Positions 1 through 8,250 of a DNA stretch of 64,000 nt are shown in pieces. Below the pieces are notes generated by a model, which was not told where the DNA came from, did not search any database, and was given only the letters and a program-made list of their open reading frames with translations. This DNA is from Lachnospiraceae bacterium (GTDB lineage: Bacteria > Bacillota > Clostridia > Lachnospirales > Lachnospiraceae): NCBI GenBank assembly GCA_019423745.1, contig JAHZAV010000011.1, forward strand, positions 1 to 64,000. Direction: 5' to 3'. A program made the translations under genes and the position numbers. Numbering within the stretch: position 1 is the first letter of the stretch; the number at the start of each line of letters is the position of its first letter.

Positions 1-78
1 TGCAATATAAAAAAATTATGTCATTCTGGAGTTGCAATTACTTTTTCATTTAACAACTCCAAAAAAATATTGAAAAAA

Positions 79-121
79 TTAGCACTCACCTCTTGACAGT
101 GCTAATAATAAGTGTTATATT
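79..121 (+). promoter_or_regulatory. SigA promoter overlapped by a CIRCE operator (HrcA site)
   Basis: The sequence TTAGCACTC-N9-CAGTGCTAA at 79-105 matches the CIRCE operator (TTAGCACTC-N9-GAGTGCTAA) with one mismatch. A promoter sits on it: TTGACA at 93-98, a 17-nt spacer and TATATT at 116-121. The operator covers the -35 box, so HrcA binding should block RNA polymerase. This places the downstream Hsp20 gene under heat-shock derepression. hrcA itself is not in the window. Confidence 0.88.
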
Positions 122-216
122 ACATCTAGAACAAAGGAGAACAGTTCCTGAAGTTCAAAAGTAACATGTTTATTCAAAGAAATAGAAATATAAATGAAAG
201 ATAGGAGAGATGATTT

Positions 217-651
217 ATGATGATGCCGAGTATTTGGGGAGAAAATTTATTTAATGATTGGTTTGATTTTTCATTTCCGGAGGCGGACAGAAAAGCGTAT
301 GCAAGACATACCGATCAGCTTATGAAAACAGATGTGAAGGAAAAAGAAAATGCTTACGAAGTAGAGATTGATCTTCCAGGATTTAAGAAAGAAGATATCA
401 AAGCAGAATTGAAGGAAGGATACCTGACCATCAGTGCTGCAAGAAATACAAGCAATGAGGAGAAGAAGGAAGGCAGATATATCCGTCAGGAGCGTTTCCA
501 GGGAAATGTAAGCAGAAGCTTTTATGTAGGAAAGGGTCTGACTCAGAATGATATTCATGCTAAATTTGAAAATGGTATTCTTACATTAGACATTCCTAAG
601 GTAAATGAGAAGCAGGTGGAAGAAAACCGTTATGTTACAATTGAAGGATAA
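217..651 (+). CDS. Hsp20/alpha-crystallin small heat-shock protein
   Basis: This is a 144-residue ATP-independent holdase chaperone that binds unfolding proteins in the cytoplasm. The alpha-crystallin domain spans roughly residues 37-130. Its recognisable parts are the EIDLPGFKKEDIKAEL strand pair near the start and the GILTLDIPK segment near the C terminus, which belongs to the conserved GxLxxxxPK end of the domain. Length is normal for bacterial Hsp20. The start follows AGGAGAG at 203-209; two further ATG codons follow immediately, so the exact first residue may shift by one or two. It lies directly behind a CIRCE-overlapped promoter and is followed by its own terminator, so it is probably a monocistronic heat-shock gene. 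Identity is secure. Confidence 0.95.
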   Translation: MMMPSIWGENLFNDWFDFSFPEADRKAYARHTDQLMKTDVKEKENAYEVEIDLPGFKKEDIKAELKEGYLTISAARNTSNEEKKEGRYIRQERFQGNVSRSFYVGKGLTQNDIHAKFENGILTLDIPKVNEKQVEENRYVTIEG

Positions 652-660
652 CCTGTAGGA

Positions 661-690
661 ATTCCCCGGAATGATTTCCGGGGAATTTTA
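661..690 (+). terminator. Rho-independent terminator after hsp20
   Basis: An 11-bp perfect stem (661-671 with 676-686, loop TGAT) is followed by a short T run. It begins 10 nt after the hsp20 stop and separates that gene from the DnaJ-family gene. Confidence 0.85.
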
Positions 691-738
691 TATCAGTGGA
701 AACAGACTCCTATGCCATAGATCGGGAGGTGAAAAAAA

Positions 739-1758
739 TTGGGAGCAAAAAGAGATTGCTATGAGATTCTGGGAGTAGATAAACATGCAGATGAAAATAC
801 CATAAAGAAAGCATATCGGAAATTGGCGAAAAAGTATCATCCGGATACCAATGCAGGCAATTCGCAGGCTGAGCAGAAATTCAAGGAGATTACAGAAGCC
901 TATGCGATCCTAAGTGATCCCGAAAAAAGGAAAATGTATGACCAGTTTGGCTATGGAGCTTTTGACGGCAGCGCTTGGGGAGGCGGAAATCATTCCGGCA
1001 GGACACAGGGAGGCTCTGCAGGCGGATATCAGGAATTTCATTTTGAAAATGGCAACATGGATGATATTTTTGAAGATATATTTGGAAGCTTTTTCCATGG
1101 AAAAAAAGATGGGTATAATAAGAGTTCGTTTTACGGCGATCATTTTGGAGGCTTTCAGAGCGGTTTTGGCAGGGAAGGATTTTCGGAAAAAGGTGCGGAT
1201 CTGAAAGCAGAGACTAGCATCAGTTTTGATGAAGCTGTTTTTGGATGTGACAAGATCATTCGATTTCAGGATCCAAACCGTTCCGATGGGAAAGAACAGA
1301 CTCTTCAGGTGCACATTCCCGCCGGCATTGATACAGGGAAGAGTATACGACTGAAAGGGAAAGGGATGCCTGGAAGCGGAGGGGGAGAGCCAGGAGATCT
1401 TCTTTTGAAAGTAAAAGTAGGAGAAAAGAAAGGATTTGAGCGTAAGGGAAAGGATATCTATTCTACGGTTCAGATCCCCTTTACAACAGCGGTGTTTGGC
1501 GGAGAAACATTGGTGCAGACTTTGTACGGCAATGTAATGTGTAAAATAAAAGAAGGTACCCAGTCAGGAACAAAAATCCGGCTGCGGGGAAAAGGCGTTG
1601 TATCTCTTGGAAATCCGCAGGTACACGGCGATCATTATGTGACGGTACAGATTCAGGTGCCAACAAACTTAAGTGCAGAGGCCAGGAAAAAATTAAAAGA
1701 ATTTGAAAAGGCGGCAGGCTTGGACCACAATGGACGTGGGAGAAAGAGCGTCGCGTGA
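739..1758 (+). CDS. DnaJ-family co-chaperone, CbpA type (no zinc finger)
   Basis: This 339-residue J-domain protein should stimulate DnaK-type Hsp70 ATPase activity. The J domain covers about residues 5-70, with the HPD motif at 34-36. A Gly/Phe/Ser-rich linker follows to about residue 150, then the C-terminal substrate-binding barrels (about 155-325). The four CxxCxGxG zinc-finger repeats of canonical DnaJ are absent, so it is a class II (CbpA-like) J protein rather than DnaJ itself. The start is a TTG at 739 preceded by GGGAGGTG at 724-731; no better ATG lies nearby. It follows CIRCE-controlled hsp20, separated by a terminator, so it may be partly expressed by read-through. dnaK, grpE and canonical dnaJ are not here. 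Confidence 0.93.
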   Translation: MGAKRDCYEILGVDKHADENTIKKAYRKLAKKYHPDTNAGNSQAEQKFKEITEAYAILSDPEKRKMYDQFGYGAFDGSAWGGGNHSGRTQGGSAGGYQEFHFENGNMDDIFEDIFGSFFHGKKDGYNKSSFYGDHFGGFQSGFGREGFSEKGADLKAETSISFDEAVFGCDKIIRFQDPNRSDGKEQTLQVHIPAGIDTGKSIRLKGKGMPGSGGGEPGDLLLKVKVGEKKGFERKGKDIYSTVQIPFTTAVFGGETLVQTLYGNVMCKIKEGTQSGTKIRLRGKGVVSLGNPQVHGDHYVTVQIQVPTNLSAEARKKLKEFEKAAGLDHNGRGRKSVA

Positions 1759-1769
1759 AAATAGAGGAT

Positions 1770-1801
1770 AAGTCCCACAGCAAAAAGCGGTGGGACTTTT
1801 A
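1770..1801 (+). terminator. Rho-independent terminator after the CbpA-type gene
   Basis: AAGTCCCAC (1770-1778) pairs with GTGGGACTT (1790-1798), followed by further T residues. It closes the hsp20/cbpA block. Confidence 0.85.
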
Positions 1802-1926
1802 TAATGGATCTGCCAGTTTTTATGCATAGCATTTATTGTTATCTGCATGATATAATAACCACAACATAGGGAGGATATTGGCTCATCTGTGGAGTTTATG
1901 ATAAAAAGAAGGAGAAGGACGGATAA

Positions 1927-2748
1927 ATGATAACAATAACAAAGGAAGACTTTCTGCCGGGACAGATTTGTGCTTCGGGTCAGTGTTTTCGAATGAATCC
2001 GACAGGGGAGAATACCTATGCTTTAGTTGCCGGTGATCATTATCTGGAAATAGAGGAAAGGGGAGACAAAAGATTTCTTTTTTCCTGCCATGAGGAGGAG
2101 TTTGAAAGCTTTTGGAGAGATTATTTTGATTTAGACAGTGATTATCATAGTTACCGGGAAGTGATTGATCCAGAGGATACCTATCTTTTAAAGGCGGCTT
2201 GTTTTGGATCCGGTATACGAATTTTAAGGCAGGACCTGTGGGAAATGATAGTATCCTTTATTGTTTCACAGCAAAATAATATCCGCCGTATTAAGAACAT
2301 TCTTGAGCTTCTTTCAAAACGGTATGGCAAATGCTGTCATACGGGAGAGGGAAAGAGGTATGATTGTTTTCCCAGACCGGAGGAGCTTTCCGGTGTAGAG
2401 GAAGAGGAATTTAGAGATTGCGGACTCGGCTATAGGAGCAGATACATAAGAAATACAGTAAACAGTGTCCTTTCCGGTGAGGTGGATCTGGAGAAGATAA
2501 AAGGAATGTCTTATCCGGATGCCAGGGCGGAATTGATGAAACTTAGCGGAGTTGGCGGAAAAGTAGCAGACTGTATCTGTCTTTTTGGGCTTCATCATCT
2601 GGAGGCCTTTCCTGTGGATACGCATATTCAAAAGGTTCTTAAGCAGCAGTATCCTCAGGGCTTTCCTTTTGAAAGATATGAAGGGAGTCAGGGTGTATTG
2701 CAGCAGTATATTTTTTATTACGATCTGCATCACCCTGAAATTTCATAA
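1927..2748 (+). CDS. ogg: 8-oxoguanine DNA glycosylase/AP lyase (OGG1-type)
   Basis: This is a bifunctional base-excision repair enzyme that removes 8-oxoguanine and cuts the abasic site. It has 273 residues with an N-terminal OGG_N-like beta domain and a helix-hairpin-helix GPD domain. The hairpin LSGVGGKVADC at 206-216 carries the Schiff-base lysine (K212), and PVDTHI carries the catalytic aspartate (D231). That lysine distinguishes it from monofunctional AlkA. It is transcribed alone; an extended -10 element (TGATATAAT, 1848-1856) lies upstream. A strict anaerobe would use it to survive oxygen exposure. A second, AlkA-type HhH-GPD enzyme occurs at 51184. Confidence 0.92.
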   Translation: MITITKEDFLPGQICASGQCFRMNPTGENTYALVAGDHYLEIEERGDKRFLFSCHEEEFESFWRDYFDLDSDYHSYREVIDPEDTYLLKAACFGSGIRILRQDLWEMIVSFIVSQQNNIRRIKNILELLSKRYGKCCHTGEGKRYDCFPRPEELSGVEEEEFRDCGLGYRSRYIRNTVNSVLSGEVDLEKIKGMSYPDARAELMKLSGVGGKVADCICLFGLHHLEAFPVDTHIQKVLKQQYPQGFPFERYEGSQGVLQQYIFYYDLHHPEIS

Positions 2749-2765
2749 GGTTTAGTCTGTAATGG

Positions 2766-2794
2766 TTGACAGTCTATGGGAATTTCTATATAAT
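2766..2794 (+). promoter_or_regulatory. SigA promoter of the mntP riboswitch transcript
   Basis: TTGACA at 2766-2771, a 17-nt spacer and TATAAT at 2789-2794 form a consensus promoter. Transcription should begin near 2801, at the first bases of the riboswitch. It starts 18 nt after the ogg stop codon. Confidence 0.88.
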
Positions 2795-2800
2795 AAACAG

Positions 2801-2930
2801 CGCGATAAGGGAGTAGTTGGCGCAATTGAGCGCAGTATTGTCAACATACTGATGTGAATACATCTGGCATTACTTTAAATAATGAGACTTATCCGTGGGA
2901 GATAAAACCGCGGATAGGTCTTTTTTGTTT
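2801..2930 (+). promoter_or_regulatory. yybP-ykoY manganese riboswitch with terminator platform
   Basis: The aptamer core is recognisable: GGGAGTAG at 2809-2816, GTCAACAT in the second arm near 2840, then TGGCATTAC and AATGAGAC closing on the 3' side. Helix P1 pairs GATAAG (2804-2809) with CTTATC (2888-2893). A terminator overlaps that 3' strand: bases from 2886 to 2897 pair with 2909-2920, followed by TTTTTTGTTT. Aptamer and terminator therefore compete for the same bases, the arrangement of an ON switch in which Mn2+ stabilises P1 and permits read-through into mntP. The motif identity comes from family knowledge; the switching direction is inferred from the overlap. Confidence 0.9.
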
Positions 2931-3000
2931 TAGGGAGGCCTGGCGCGAAGTTCCCTTTTTTAAAGCACAATCGGATCAAACAGTAAAAGGAGATAAACGT

Positions 3001-3582
3001 ATGGGAATTGCAGAACTTTTTCTGATGGCAGTAGGATTATCAATGGACGCCTTTGCAGTATCTGTCTGTAAGGGCCTCGCCATGAAGAAATGTACCTGGA
3101 CTAAGGCGGGGGTCGTTGGATTGTATTTTGGTGTATTTCAGGCTGGTATGCCGCTTATTGGCTATCTTTTAGGAATTCAGTTTAAAAATGTAATTACATC
3201 TATCGACCACTGGATTGCCTTTATCCTTCTTGGCATTATCGGAGCAGGCATGCTCAAAGAGGCGTTTGAAGAAGAAGAGTGTAAAGAGTGCGAAGGGCAG
3301 TCTGCAGCAGATGAATCTTTAGATGTGCGAACGATGCTGGGACTTGCTGTGGCCACAAGTATAGATGCCCTTGCAGTAGGAGTTACCTTTGCGTTTCTGC
3401 AGGTGGAAATCATACCGGCAGTCAGCTTTATCGGTGTGACTACATTTATCATATCAGCAGCCGGTGTGAAGATTGGCAATATCTTTGGCGGACGTTGGCA
3501 AAAAGGTGCTCAGATTACAGGTGGTGTGATTTTGATTTTGCTTGGAGTGAAAATCCTCATTGAGCATTTGGGGCTGATATGA
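3001..3582 (+). CDS. mntP: Manganese efflux pump MntP
   Basis: This is a 193-residue inner-membrane exporter of Mn2+ that protects against manganese excess. Sequence features are six hydrophobic segments and two related membrane motifs, SMDAFAVS near the N terminus and SIDALAVG in the second half, whose acidic residues are typical of the MntP (DUF204) internal repeat. A charged cytoplasmic loop (EEEECKECEG) lies between them. The ATG at 3001 follows AAAAGGAGAT. An in-frame upstream start at 2854 lies inside the riboswitch and is not real. Control by the Mn2+ riboswitch immediately upstream strongly supports the function. Confidence 0.95.
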   Translation: MGIAELFLMAVGLSMDAFAVSVCKGLAMKKCTWTKAGVVGLYFGVFQAGMPLIGYLLGIQFKNVITSIDHWIAFILLGIIGAGMLKEAFEEEECKECEGQSAADESLDVRTMLGLAVATSIDALAVGVTFAFLQVEIIPAVSFIGVTTFIISAAGVKIGNIFGGRWQKGAQITGGVILILLGVKILIEHLGLI

Positions 3583-3661
3583 TACACTAAAATGACAGGT
3601 ATTTGATGGATGAAATAAAGAAAAAAGCCCGAAAAAGGAAGAAAATAATTGAGGTGAAACT

Positions 3662-4615
3662 ATGAAATGGAATAAATTCCGGTTAAAGACAACTACTGCT
3701 GCGGAGGAGATTGTCAGCAGTACATTGATGGAGCTGGGGATTCAGGGAGTAGAGATTGAGGATAAGATCCCACTTACACAGAAGGATAAGGAGCAGATGT
3801 TTGTAGATATTCTTCCGGAGACAGCAGAAGATGATGGGATTGCATATATCACGTTCTATCTGGAGGAAGAAGAAGATAAAGCACTTATGCTTCAGAAGGT
3901 AAGAGAAGAATTAGAGGAACTGTCAGAGTTTCTGGATATTGGCGAGGCAGTCATTGAGGAATCCCAGACAGAGGATGTGGATTGGGTAAATAACTGGAAG
4001 CAGTATTTCCACCAGTTTACAATTGATGATGTGCTGATCATTCCTTCCTGGGAAGATGTAAAGCCGGAGGATGAAAATAAGATGATTATCCATATTGATC
4101 CGGGAACTGCTTTCGGTACAGGGATGCATGAGACGACACAGCTTTGTATTCGTCAGATCCGTAAATATGTGACGCCGGATACAGAAATACTGGATGTAGG
4201 ATGTGGAAGTGGAATTCTGGGCATGCTGGCTTTGAAATTTGGAGCAAAGCATAGCGTGGGAACAGACCTTGATCCATGTGCAATTGATGCAACCCATGAA
4301 AATATGGAGGTCAATGGAATTTCCAGAGATCAGTATGAAGTGATGATTGGAAATATCATTGATGATAAAGAGATTCAGGATAAAGTGGGCTATGAAAAGT
4401 ATGATATTGTAGCGGCAAACATTCTTGCGGATGTTTTAATTCCGCTTACACCGGTTATCCTTTCTCATTTGAAGAGTGGAGGAATCTATATTACAAGTGG
4501 AATTATAGATGACAAGGAAGAAGCGGTGAAAGAGGCAGTGGAAGCTGCTGGAATGGAAATCCTGGAAGTGGGACACCAGGGAGAATGGGTCAGTGTGACA
4601 GCGAGGAAGAAATAA
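3662..4615 (+). CDS. prmA: Ribosomal protein L11 methyltransferase
   Basis: This 317-residue SAM-dependent enzyme trimethylates lysines and the N terminus of ribosomal protein L11. The N-terminal substrate-recognition domain is followed by a Rossmann methyltransferase fold, with the SAM-binding motif ILDVGCGSG around residues 176-184 and the NPxY-like catalytic loop region VAANILADV further on. The start follows GAGGTGAAAC. Its stop codon abuts the rsmE start with no intervening base, so the two are translationally coupled. It heads the translation-related run prmA-rsmE-cysteine desulfurase-thiI. Confidence 0.95.
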   Translation: MKWNKFRLKTTTAAEEIVSSTLMELGIQGVEIEDKIPLTQKDKEQMFVDILPETAEDDGIAYITFYLEEEEDKALMLQKVREELEELSEFLDIGEAVIEESQTEDVDWVNNWKQYFHQFTIDDVLIIPSWEDVKPEDENKMIIHIDPGTAFGTGMHETTQLCIRQIRKYVTPDTEILDVGCGSGILGMLALKFGAKHSVGTDLDPCAIDATHENMEVNGISRDQYEVMIGNIIDDKEIQDKVGYEKYDIVAANILADVLIPLTPVILSHLKSGGIYITSGIIDDKEEAVKEAVEAAGMEILEVGHQGEWVSVTARKK

Positions 4616-5353
4616 ATGCAGCATTTTTTTGTAACACCGGAACAGGTGGAAAAGCCCTATATTTATCTGGAAGGTTCTGATGTGAACCATATGAAAAATG
4701 TGCTCCGGATGAAAAAAGGGGAAAAGGTTGAAATCAGCGACGGGAACAATCAGAAATATGTGTGTGCGGTAGATGGCTACGAAGAGGGAAGAGCTGTTCT
4801 TGAAATCATTGAGGAAAAGGAACTGGATACAGAGTTAAATGCCAGAATCTGTCTGTTTCAGGGACTGCCAAAAGCAGATAAAATGGAACTTGTAATTCAA
4901 AAAGCAGTTGAGCTGGGAGCAGCAGAGATTATTCCTGTGGTGACAAAAAGAACGGTAGTAAAGCTGGATGCCAAAAAGGGCGAAAAGAAAGTGCAGCGTT
5001 GGAATGAAATTGCTAAAAGTGCGGCCAAGCAGGCCGGCCGGGGCGTCATTCCACAGGTTTCAAAGATTATGTCTTATAAAGAAGCGCTTCAGTATGCGGC
5101 TTCTTTGGATGTGGTTTTATTCCCTTATGAGCTGGCGGAAGGCATTGCGTATTCTAAGGAAGTGATCGCTTCGATTAAGAGTGGACAGTCTGTAGGCGTT
5201 TTCATTGGACCGGAAGGCGGATTTGAGAAGGATGAGGCGGATCTTGCTTCGGATCAGGGAGCGAAAACGATTACTCTTGGCAGAAGGATTTTAAGAACAG
5301 AGACAGCTGCCATTACCGTACTATCTTTGCTGATGTATCACCTGGAATCCTAA
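4616..5353 (+). CDS. rsmE: 16S rRNA (uracil-1498-N3)-methyltransferase
   Basis: RsmE methylates U1498 of 16S rRNA in the assembled small subunit. The 245-residue protein has an N-terminal PUA-like domain (about 1-70) and a C-terminal SPOUT methyltransferase domain. The deep-trefoil-knot SAM motifs appear as FIGPEGGFEKDE near residue 197 and LGRRILRTETAA near 222. The ATG begins at the base after the prmA stop, so it depends on a site inside prmA or on coupled reinitiation. Pairing with prmA is a conserved arrangement in Gram-positives. Confidence 0.95.
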   Translation: MQHFFVTPEQVEKPYIYLEGSDVNHMKNVLRMKKGEKVEISDGNNQKYVCAVDGYEEGRAVLEIIEEKELDTELNARICLFQGLPKADKMELVIQKAVELGAAEIIPVVTKRTVVKLDAKKGEKKVQRWNEIAKSAAKQAGRGVIPQVSKIMSYKEALQYAASLDVVLFPYELAEGIAYSKEVIASIKSGQSVGVFIGPEGGFEKDEADLASDQGAKTITLGRRILRTETAAITVLSLLMYHLES

Positions 5354-5404
5354 GAATGCATAATCTGATAGTAAAATGAATAGAAAATTAGGAGTTGTTA
5401 GGAA

Positions 5405-6565
5405 ATGATGGAAGTTTATCTTGATAATTCTGCCACTACAAGAGCCTATGAATGTGTGGGTGATCTTGTGAGAAAGGTCATGTGCGAGGATTATGGCAAT
5501 CCTTCTTCCATGCATACAAAAGGGGTAGAGGCGGAGCGTTATATAAAAGAAGCAAAGGAAATTCTGGCAAAGATTTTAAAGGTTCAGGAAAAAGAAATTT
5601 TCTTTACTTCCGGCGGAACGGAGAGTGACAATCTTGCGCTGATTGGCGCGGCGCGTGCTAATAAGAGAAGAGGGAATCATCTGATTACTTCATCCATAGA
5701 ACATCCGGCTATCTTAAATACGATGCGCTATCTGGAAGAGGAAGAAGGATTTAGAGTAACATATCTCCCGGTAGATCGGTTTGGACGTGTTAAACTTTCG
5801 GCTCTTCAGGAATCCCTTTGTCCGGAGACGATTCTTGTTTCCATTATGTATGTCAATAATGAAGTGGGATCTGTGCAGCCGGTGGATGAAGCAGCAGGAA
5901 TTGTGAAAGCATACAATAAAGAGATTCTTTTCCATGTGGATGCAGTGCAGGGATTTGGAAAATACAGAATTTACCCTAAAAGATCCAAGATAGATATGCT
6001 GTCTGTCAGCGGACATAAGATTCACGGACCGAAAGGAACAGGAGTGCTTTATATTTCGGAAGATGTAAAAATAAAGCCCATTGTTTTTGGCGGAGAGCAG
6101 CAGAAAAATATTCGTTCCGGTACAGAAAATGTTCCGGGCATTGCGGGGCTTGCGCTTGCTGCAAAGGAGATTTACACAGATCTTGAAGAGAAGGTAGACC
6201 GCATGCGGGAGCTGAAACAACATTTCATTGAAGGAGTGACGAAGCTGGAAGATACCACGGTCCATGGCCTTTATGATGAGACCAGCGCTCCCCATATTAT
6301 CAGCGTAGGATTTGCGGGAGTAAGAAGTGAGGTGCTTTTGCATGCTCTGGAAGAAAAAGGAATTTATGTGTCTTCCGGATCTGCCTGTGCTTCCAACCAT
6401 CCGGCCATCAGCGGTGTACTCAAAGGAATCGGAGCAGGCAAAGAGTATCTGGATGCTACATTGAGATTCAGCATGTCAGAGTTTACCACAATAGAAGAGA
6501 TTGACTATACATTGGAAACCCTATATAATTTAGTACCGGTACTGCGGCGTTATACACGGAGATAA
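5405..6565 (+). CDS. Cysteine desulfurase (NifS/IscS family), ThiI partner
   Basis: This 386-residue PLP enzyme takes sulfur from cysteine to give an enzyme-bound persulfide. The PLP-binding lysine is K205 in SVSGHKIHG and the active-site cysteine is C328 in SSGSACAS. The short, ordered C terminus with a SSGSACAS loop places it in the NifS/IscS group rather than SufS. The stop codon overlaps the first ATG of the thiI frame by one base. That coupling indicates its main job is supplying persulfide to ThiI for 4-thiouridine in tRNA, as for the NifZ-ThiI pair of Bacillus subtilis. A wider Fe-S role cannot be excluded. Confidence 0.93.
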   Translation: MMEVYLDNSATTRAYECVGDLVRKVMCEDYGNPSSMHTKGVEAERYIKEAKEILAKILKVQEKEIFFTSGGTESDNLALIGAARANKRRGNHLITSSIEHPAILNTMRYLEEEEGFRVTYLPVDRFGRVKLSALQESLCPETILVSIMYVNNEVGSVQPVDEAAGIVKAYNKEILFHVDAVQGFGKYRIYPKRSKIDMLSVSGHKIHGPKGTGVLYISEDVKIKPIVFGGEQQKNIRSGTENVPGIAGLALAAKEIYTDLEEKVDRMRELKQHFIEGVTKLEDTTVHGLYDETSAPHIISVGFAGVRSEVLLHALEEKGIYVSSGSACASNHPAISGVLKGIGAGKEYLDATLRFSMSEFTTIEEIDYTLETLYNLVPVLRRYTRR

Positions 6566-6591
6566 TGTCCGGCAGGAGAGAGGAAAGAAAA

Positions 6592-7773
6592 ATGATATTT
6601 CATACTTTTTTGATAAAATACGGAGAAATAGGAATTAAAGGGAAGAACCGTTATCTGTTTGAAGATGCACTTGTCAGACAGATCCGTTATGCCCTTCGGG
6701 AGGCAGATGGCTCTTTTAAAGTTCACAAGTCAAGAGGAAGAATTTATGTAGATTGTGAAGGACAGTATGATGCAGATGAGGTTACATCCTGCCTTCAGAA
6801 AGTATTTGGAATTGTTGGGATCTGTCCGGTTGTCTGTGTGGAGGACCAAGGATTTGACCAGCTTAAGAAGGATGTAGTTGCCTACATGGATGAACTGTAC
6901 CCGGATAAAAATATTACGTTTAAGGTGGAAGCAAGAAGAAGTAAAAAGACATATCCGGTTAATTCCATGGAGATTAATTGTCTGGTGGGAGAGGCGATTC
7001 TGGATGCTTTTCCTGAAATACGGGTAGATGTGCATAAGCCGGATGTGATGCTTCATATCGAGGTGAGAGAGCAGATCTATATTTATTCCAGAATCATACC
7101 GGGTCCTGGAGGAATGCCGGTAGGAACCAATGGCAAGGCCATGCTTTTGCTGTCAGGAGGAATTGACAGTCCGGTTGCCGGATATATGATTGCAAAACGT
7201 GGTGTGGCACTGGAAGCAACCTATTTCCATGCTCCTCCGTATACCAGCGAAAGAGCGAAGCAAAAAGTAGTGGATCTGGCGAAAATTATTGCAGCTTATG
7301 CAGGACCGATCAAGCTTCATGTAGTGAATTTTACGGATATACAGCTCTATATTTATGATCAGTGTCCACATGAAGAGCTGACCATTATTATGAGACGCTA
7401 TATGATGAAGATAGCAGAGCATTTTGCAAAGGAAGACGGATGTCTTGGCATGATTACAGGAGAAAGTATCGGACAGGTGGCAAGTCAGACGATGCAAAGT
7501 CTTGCGGCAACAAATGAAGTATGTACACTTCCGGTTTACCGCCCGCTGATCGGTTTTGATAAAAAGGAGATTGTGGATGTATCAGAAAAGATTGGCTCTT
7601 ATGAGACTTCCATTCAGCCTTTTGAGGACTGCTGTACGATTTTTGTAGCGAAACATCCTGTGACAAAACCCAATATCAACATCATCCATAAGTCGGAGGA
7701 AAATCTGGCAGAGAAGATAGATGAGCTTGTAGAGCAGGCTATTCGTTCCGTAGAGATTATAGAGGTTCATTAA
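6592..7773 (+). CDS. thiI: tRNA 4-thiouridine synthase ThiI
   Basis: ThiI adenylates U8 of tRNA and inserts sulfur to give 4-thiouridine. The 393-residue protein has an N-terminal ferredoxin-like plus THUMP region (about 1-165) and a PP-loop ATPase domain with SGGIDS at 188-193. It lacks the C-terminal rhodanese domain of the longer E. coli protein, so sulfur must come directly from the upstream cysteine desulfurase. The ATG at 6592 is preferred because GAGAGAGGAAAG lies just before it and the protein then begins MIFHTFLIKYGEIG as in relatives. An in-frame ATG at 6565 overlaps the desulfurase stop and would add nine residues. Confidence 0.94.
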   Translation: MIFHTFLIKYGEIGIKGKNRYLFEDALVRQIRYALREADGSFKVHKSRGRIYVDCEGQYDADEVTSCLQKVFGIVGICPVVCVEDQGFDQLKKDVVAYMDELYPDKNITFKVEARRSKKTYPVNSMEINCLVGEAILDAFPEIRVDVHKPDVMLHIEVREQIYIYSRIIPGPGGMPVGTNGKAMLLLSGGIDSPVAGYMIAKRGVALEATYFHAPPYTSERAKQKVVDLAKIIAAYAGPIKLHVVNFTDIQLYIYDQCPHEELTIIMRRYMMKIAEHFAKEDGCLGMITGESIGQVASQTMQSLAATNEVCTLPVYRPLIGFDKKEIVDVSEKIGSYETSIQPFEDCCTIFVAKHPVTKPNINIIHKSEENLAEKIDELVEQAIRSVEIIEVH

Positions 7774-7782
7774 TATATAAAA

Positions 7783-7814
7783 ATACGCCGGAATGTCAGA
7801 ACATTTCGGCGTAT
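7783..7814. terminator. Bidirectional terminator between thiI and the HPr-like gene
   Basis: ATACGCCGGAATGT (7783-7796) pairs with ACATTTCGGCGTAT (7801-7814) with a single G-T wobble. It lies between two convergent genes and is flanked by A-rich sequence on the left and T-rich sequence on the right, so it can act on both strands. Confidence 0.82.
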
Positions 7815-7858
7815 CTGTTGTTTTATGTTTGATGATATTTAATAATGTAAAGATGATT

Positions 7859-8095
7859 CTATACAAGGTATGGCTTCAGAACTTCCAGAATTTCAGCTAC
7901 ATCGTTATCGCTGTCTGCATGGATGTTAAGGTCGATTGCTTTGGAAAGATCCAGGCTGAAAATACCCATGATAGATTTTGCATCGATTACGTATCTGCCG
8001 GATACTAAATCGAAATCATTGTTGAATTTTGTAATATCGTTTACAAAAGATTTTACTTTGTCAATTGAGTTTAAAGAAATTTTTACTGTTTTCAT
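7859..8095 (-). CDS. HPr-like protein lacking the phosphorylatable histidine
   Basis: This 78-residue protein has the HPr fold: the KSIMGIFSL segment at residues 40-48 aligns with the region around Ser46 of HPr, the target of HPr kinase. The active-site GIHARP segment of true HPr is missing; the aligned stretch reads SIDKVK, with Asp12 about where His15 would sit. It therefore cannot relay phosphate in the sugar phosphotransferase system, but could act as a regulatory partner like Crh of Bacillus. The start at 8095 follows AAGGAGG. A longer reading frame to 8296 is non-coding. It has its own promoter and faces away from mtaB. Partner proteins such as CcpA or HPr kinase are not in the window. 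Confidence 0.83.
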   Translation of the reverse strand: MKTVKISLNSIDKVKSFVNDITKFNNDFDLVSGRYVIDAKSIMGIFSLDLSKAIDLNIHADSDNDVAEILEVLKPYLV

Positions 8096-8135
8096 TTGGA
8101 AAACCTCCTTGATTTCTAATTCATTTTCTATAATC

Positions 8136-8164
8136 ATCTTAAGAGTTGAATAGATAAAAGTCAA
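8136..8164 (-). promoter_or_regulatory. SigA promoter of the HPr-like gene
   Basis: On the minus strand, TTGACT (8164-8159), a 17-nt spacer and TAAGAT (8141-8136) lie about 40 nt upstream of the start codon. Confidence 0.7.
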
Positions 8165-8250
8165 GGAACAAATTGCCAAAGAATTCGGCCCAAATTCGTT
8201 AAAGCATACAACAATTTGTATGAAGCAATATAAGAAAAGAGAGGAAATAA

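Noticed and set aside
2854..3000. N-terminal extension of mntP into the leader
   Set aside because: This stretch is the riboswitch and terminator; the ATG at 3001 has a good binding site and matches the family start.
5714..6400. A 228-codon open frame antisense to the cysteine desulfurase gene
   Set aside because: The desulfurase frame is unambiguous with all catalytic residues; the antisense frame shows no recognisable domain or start signal.
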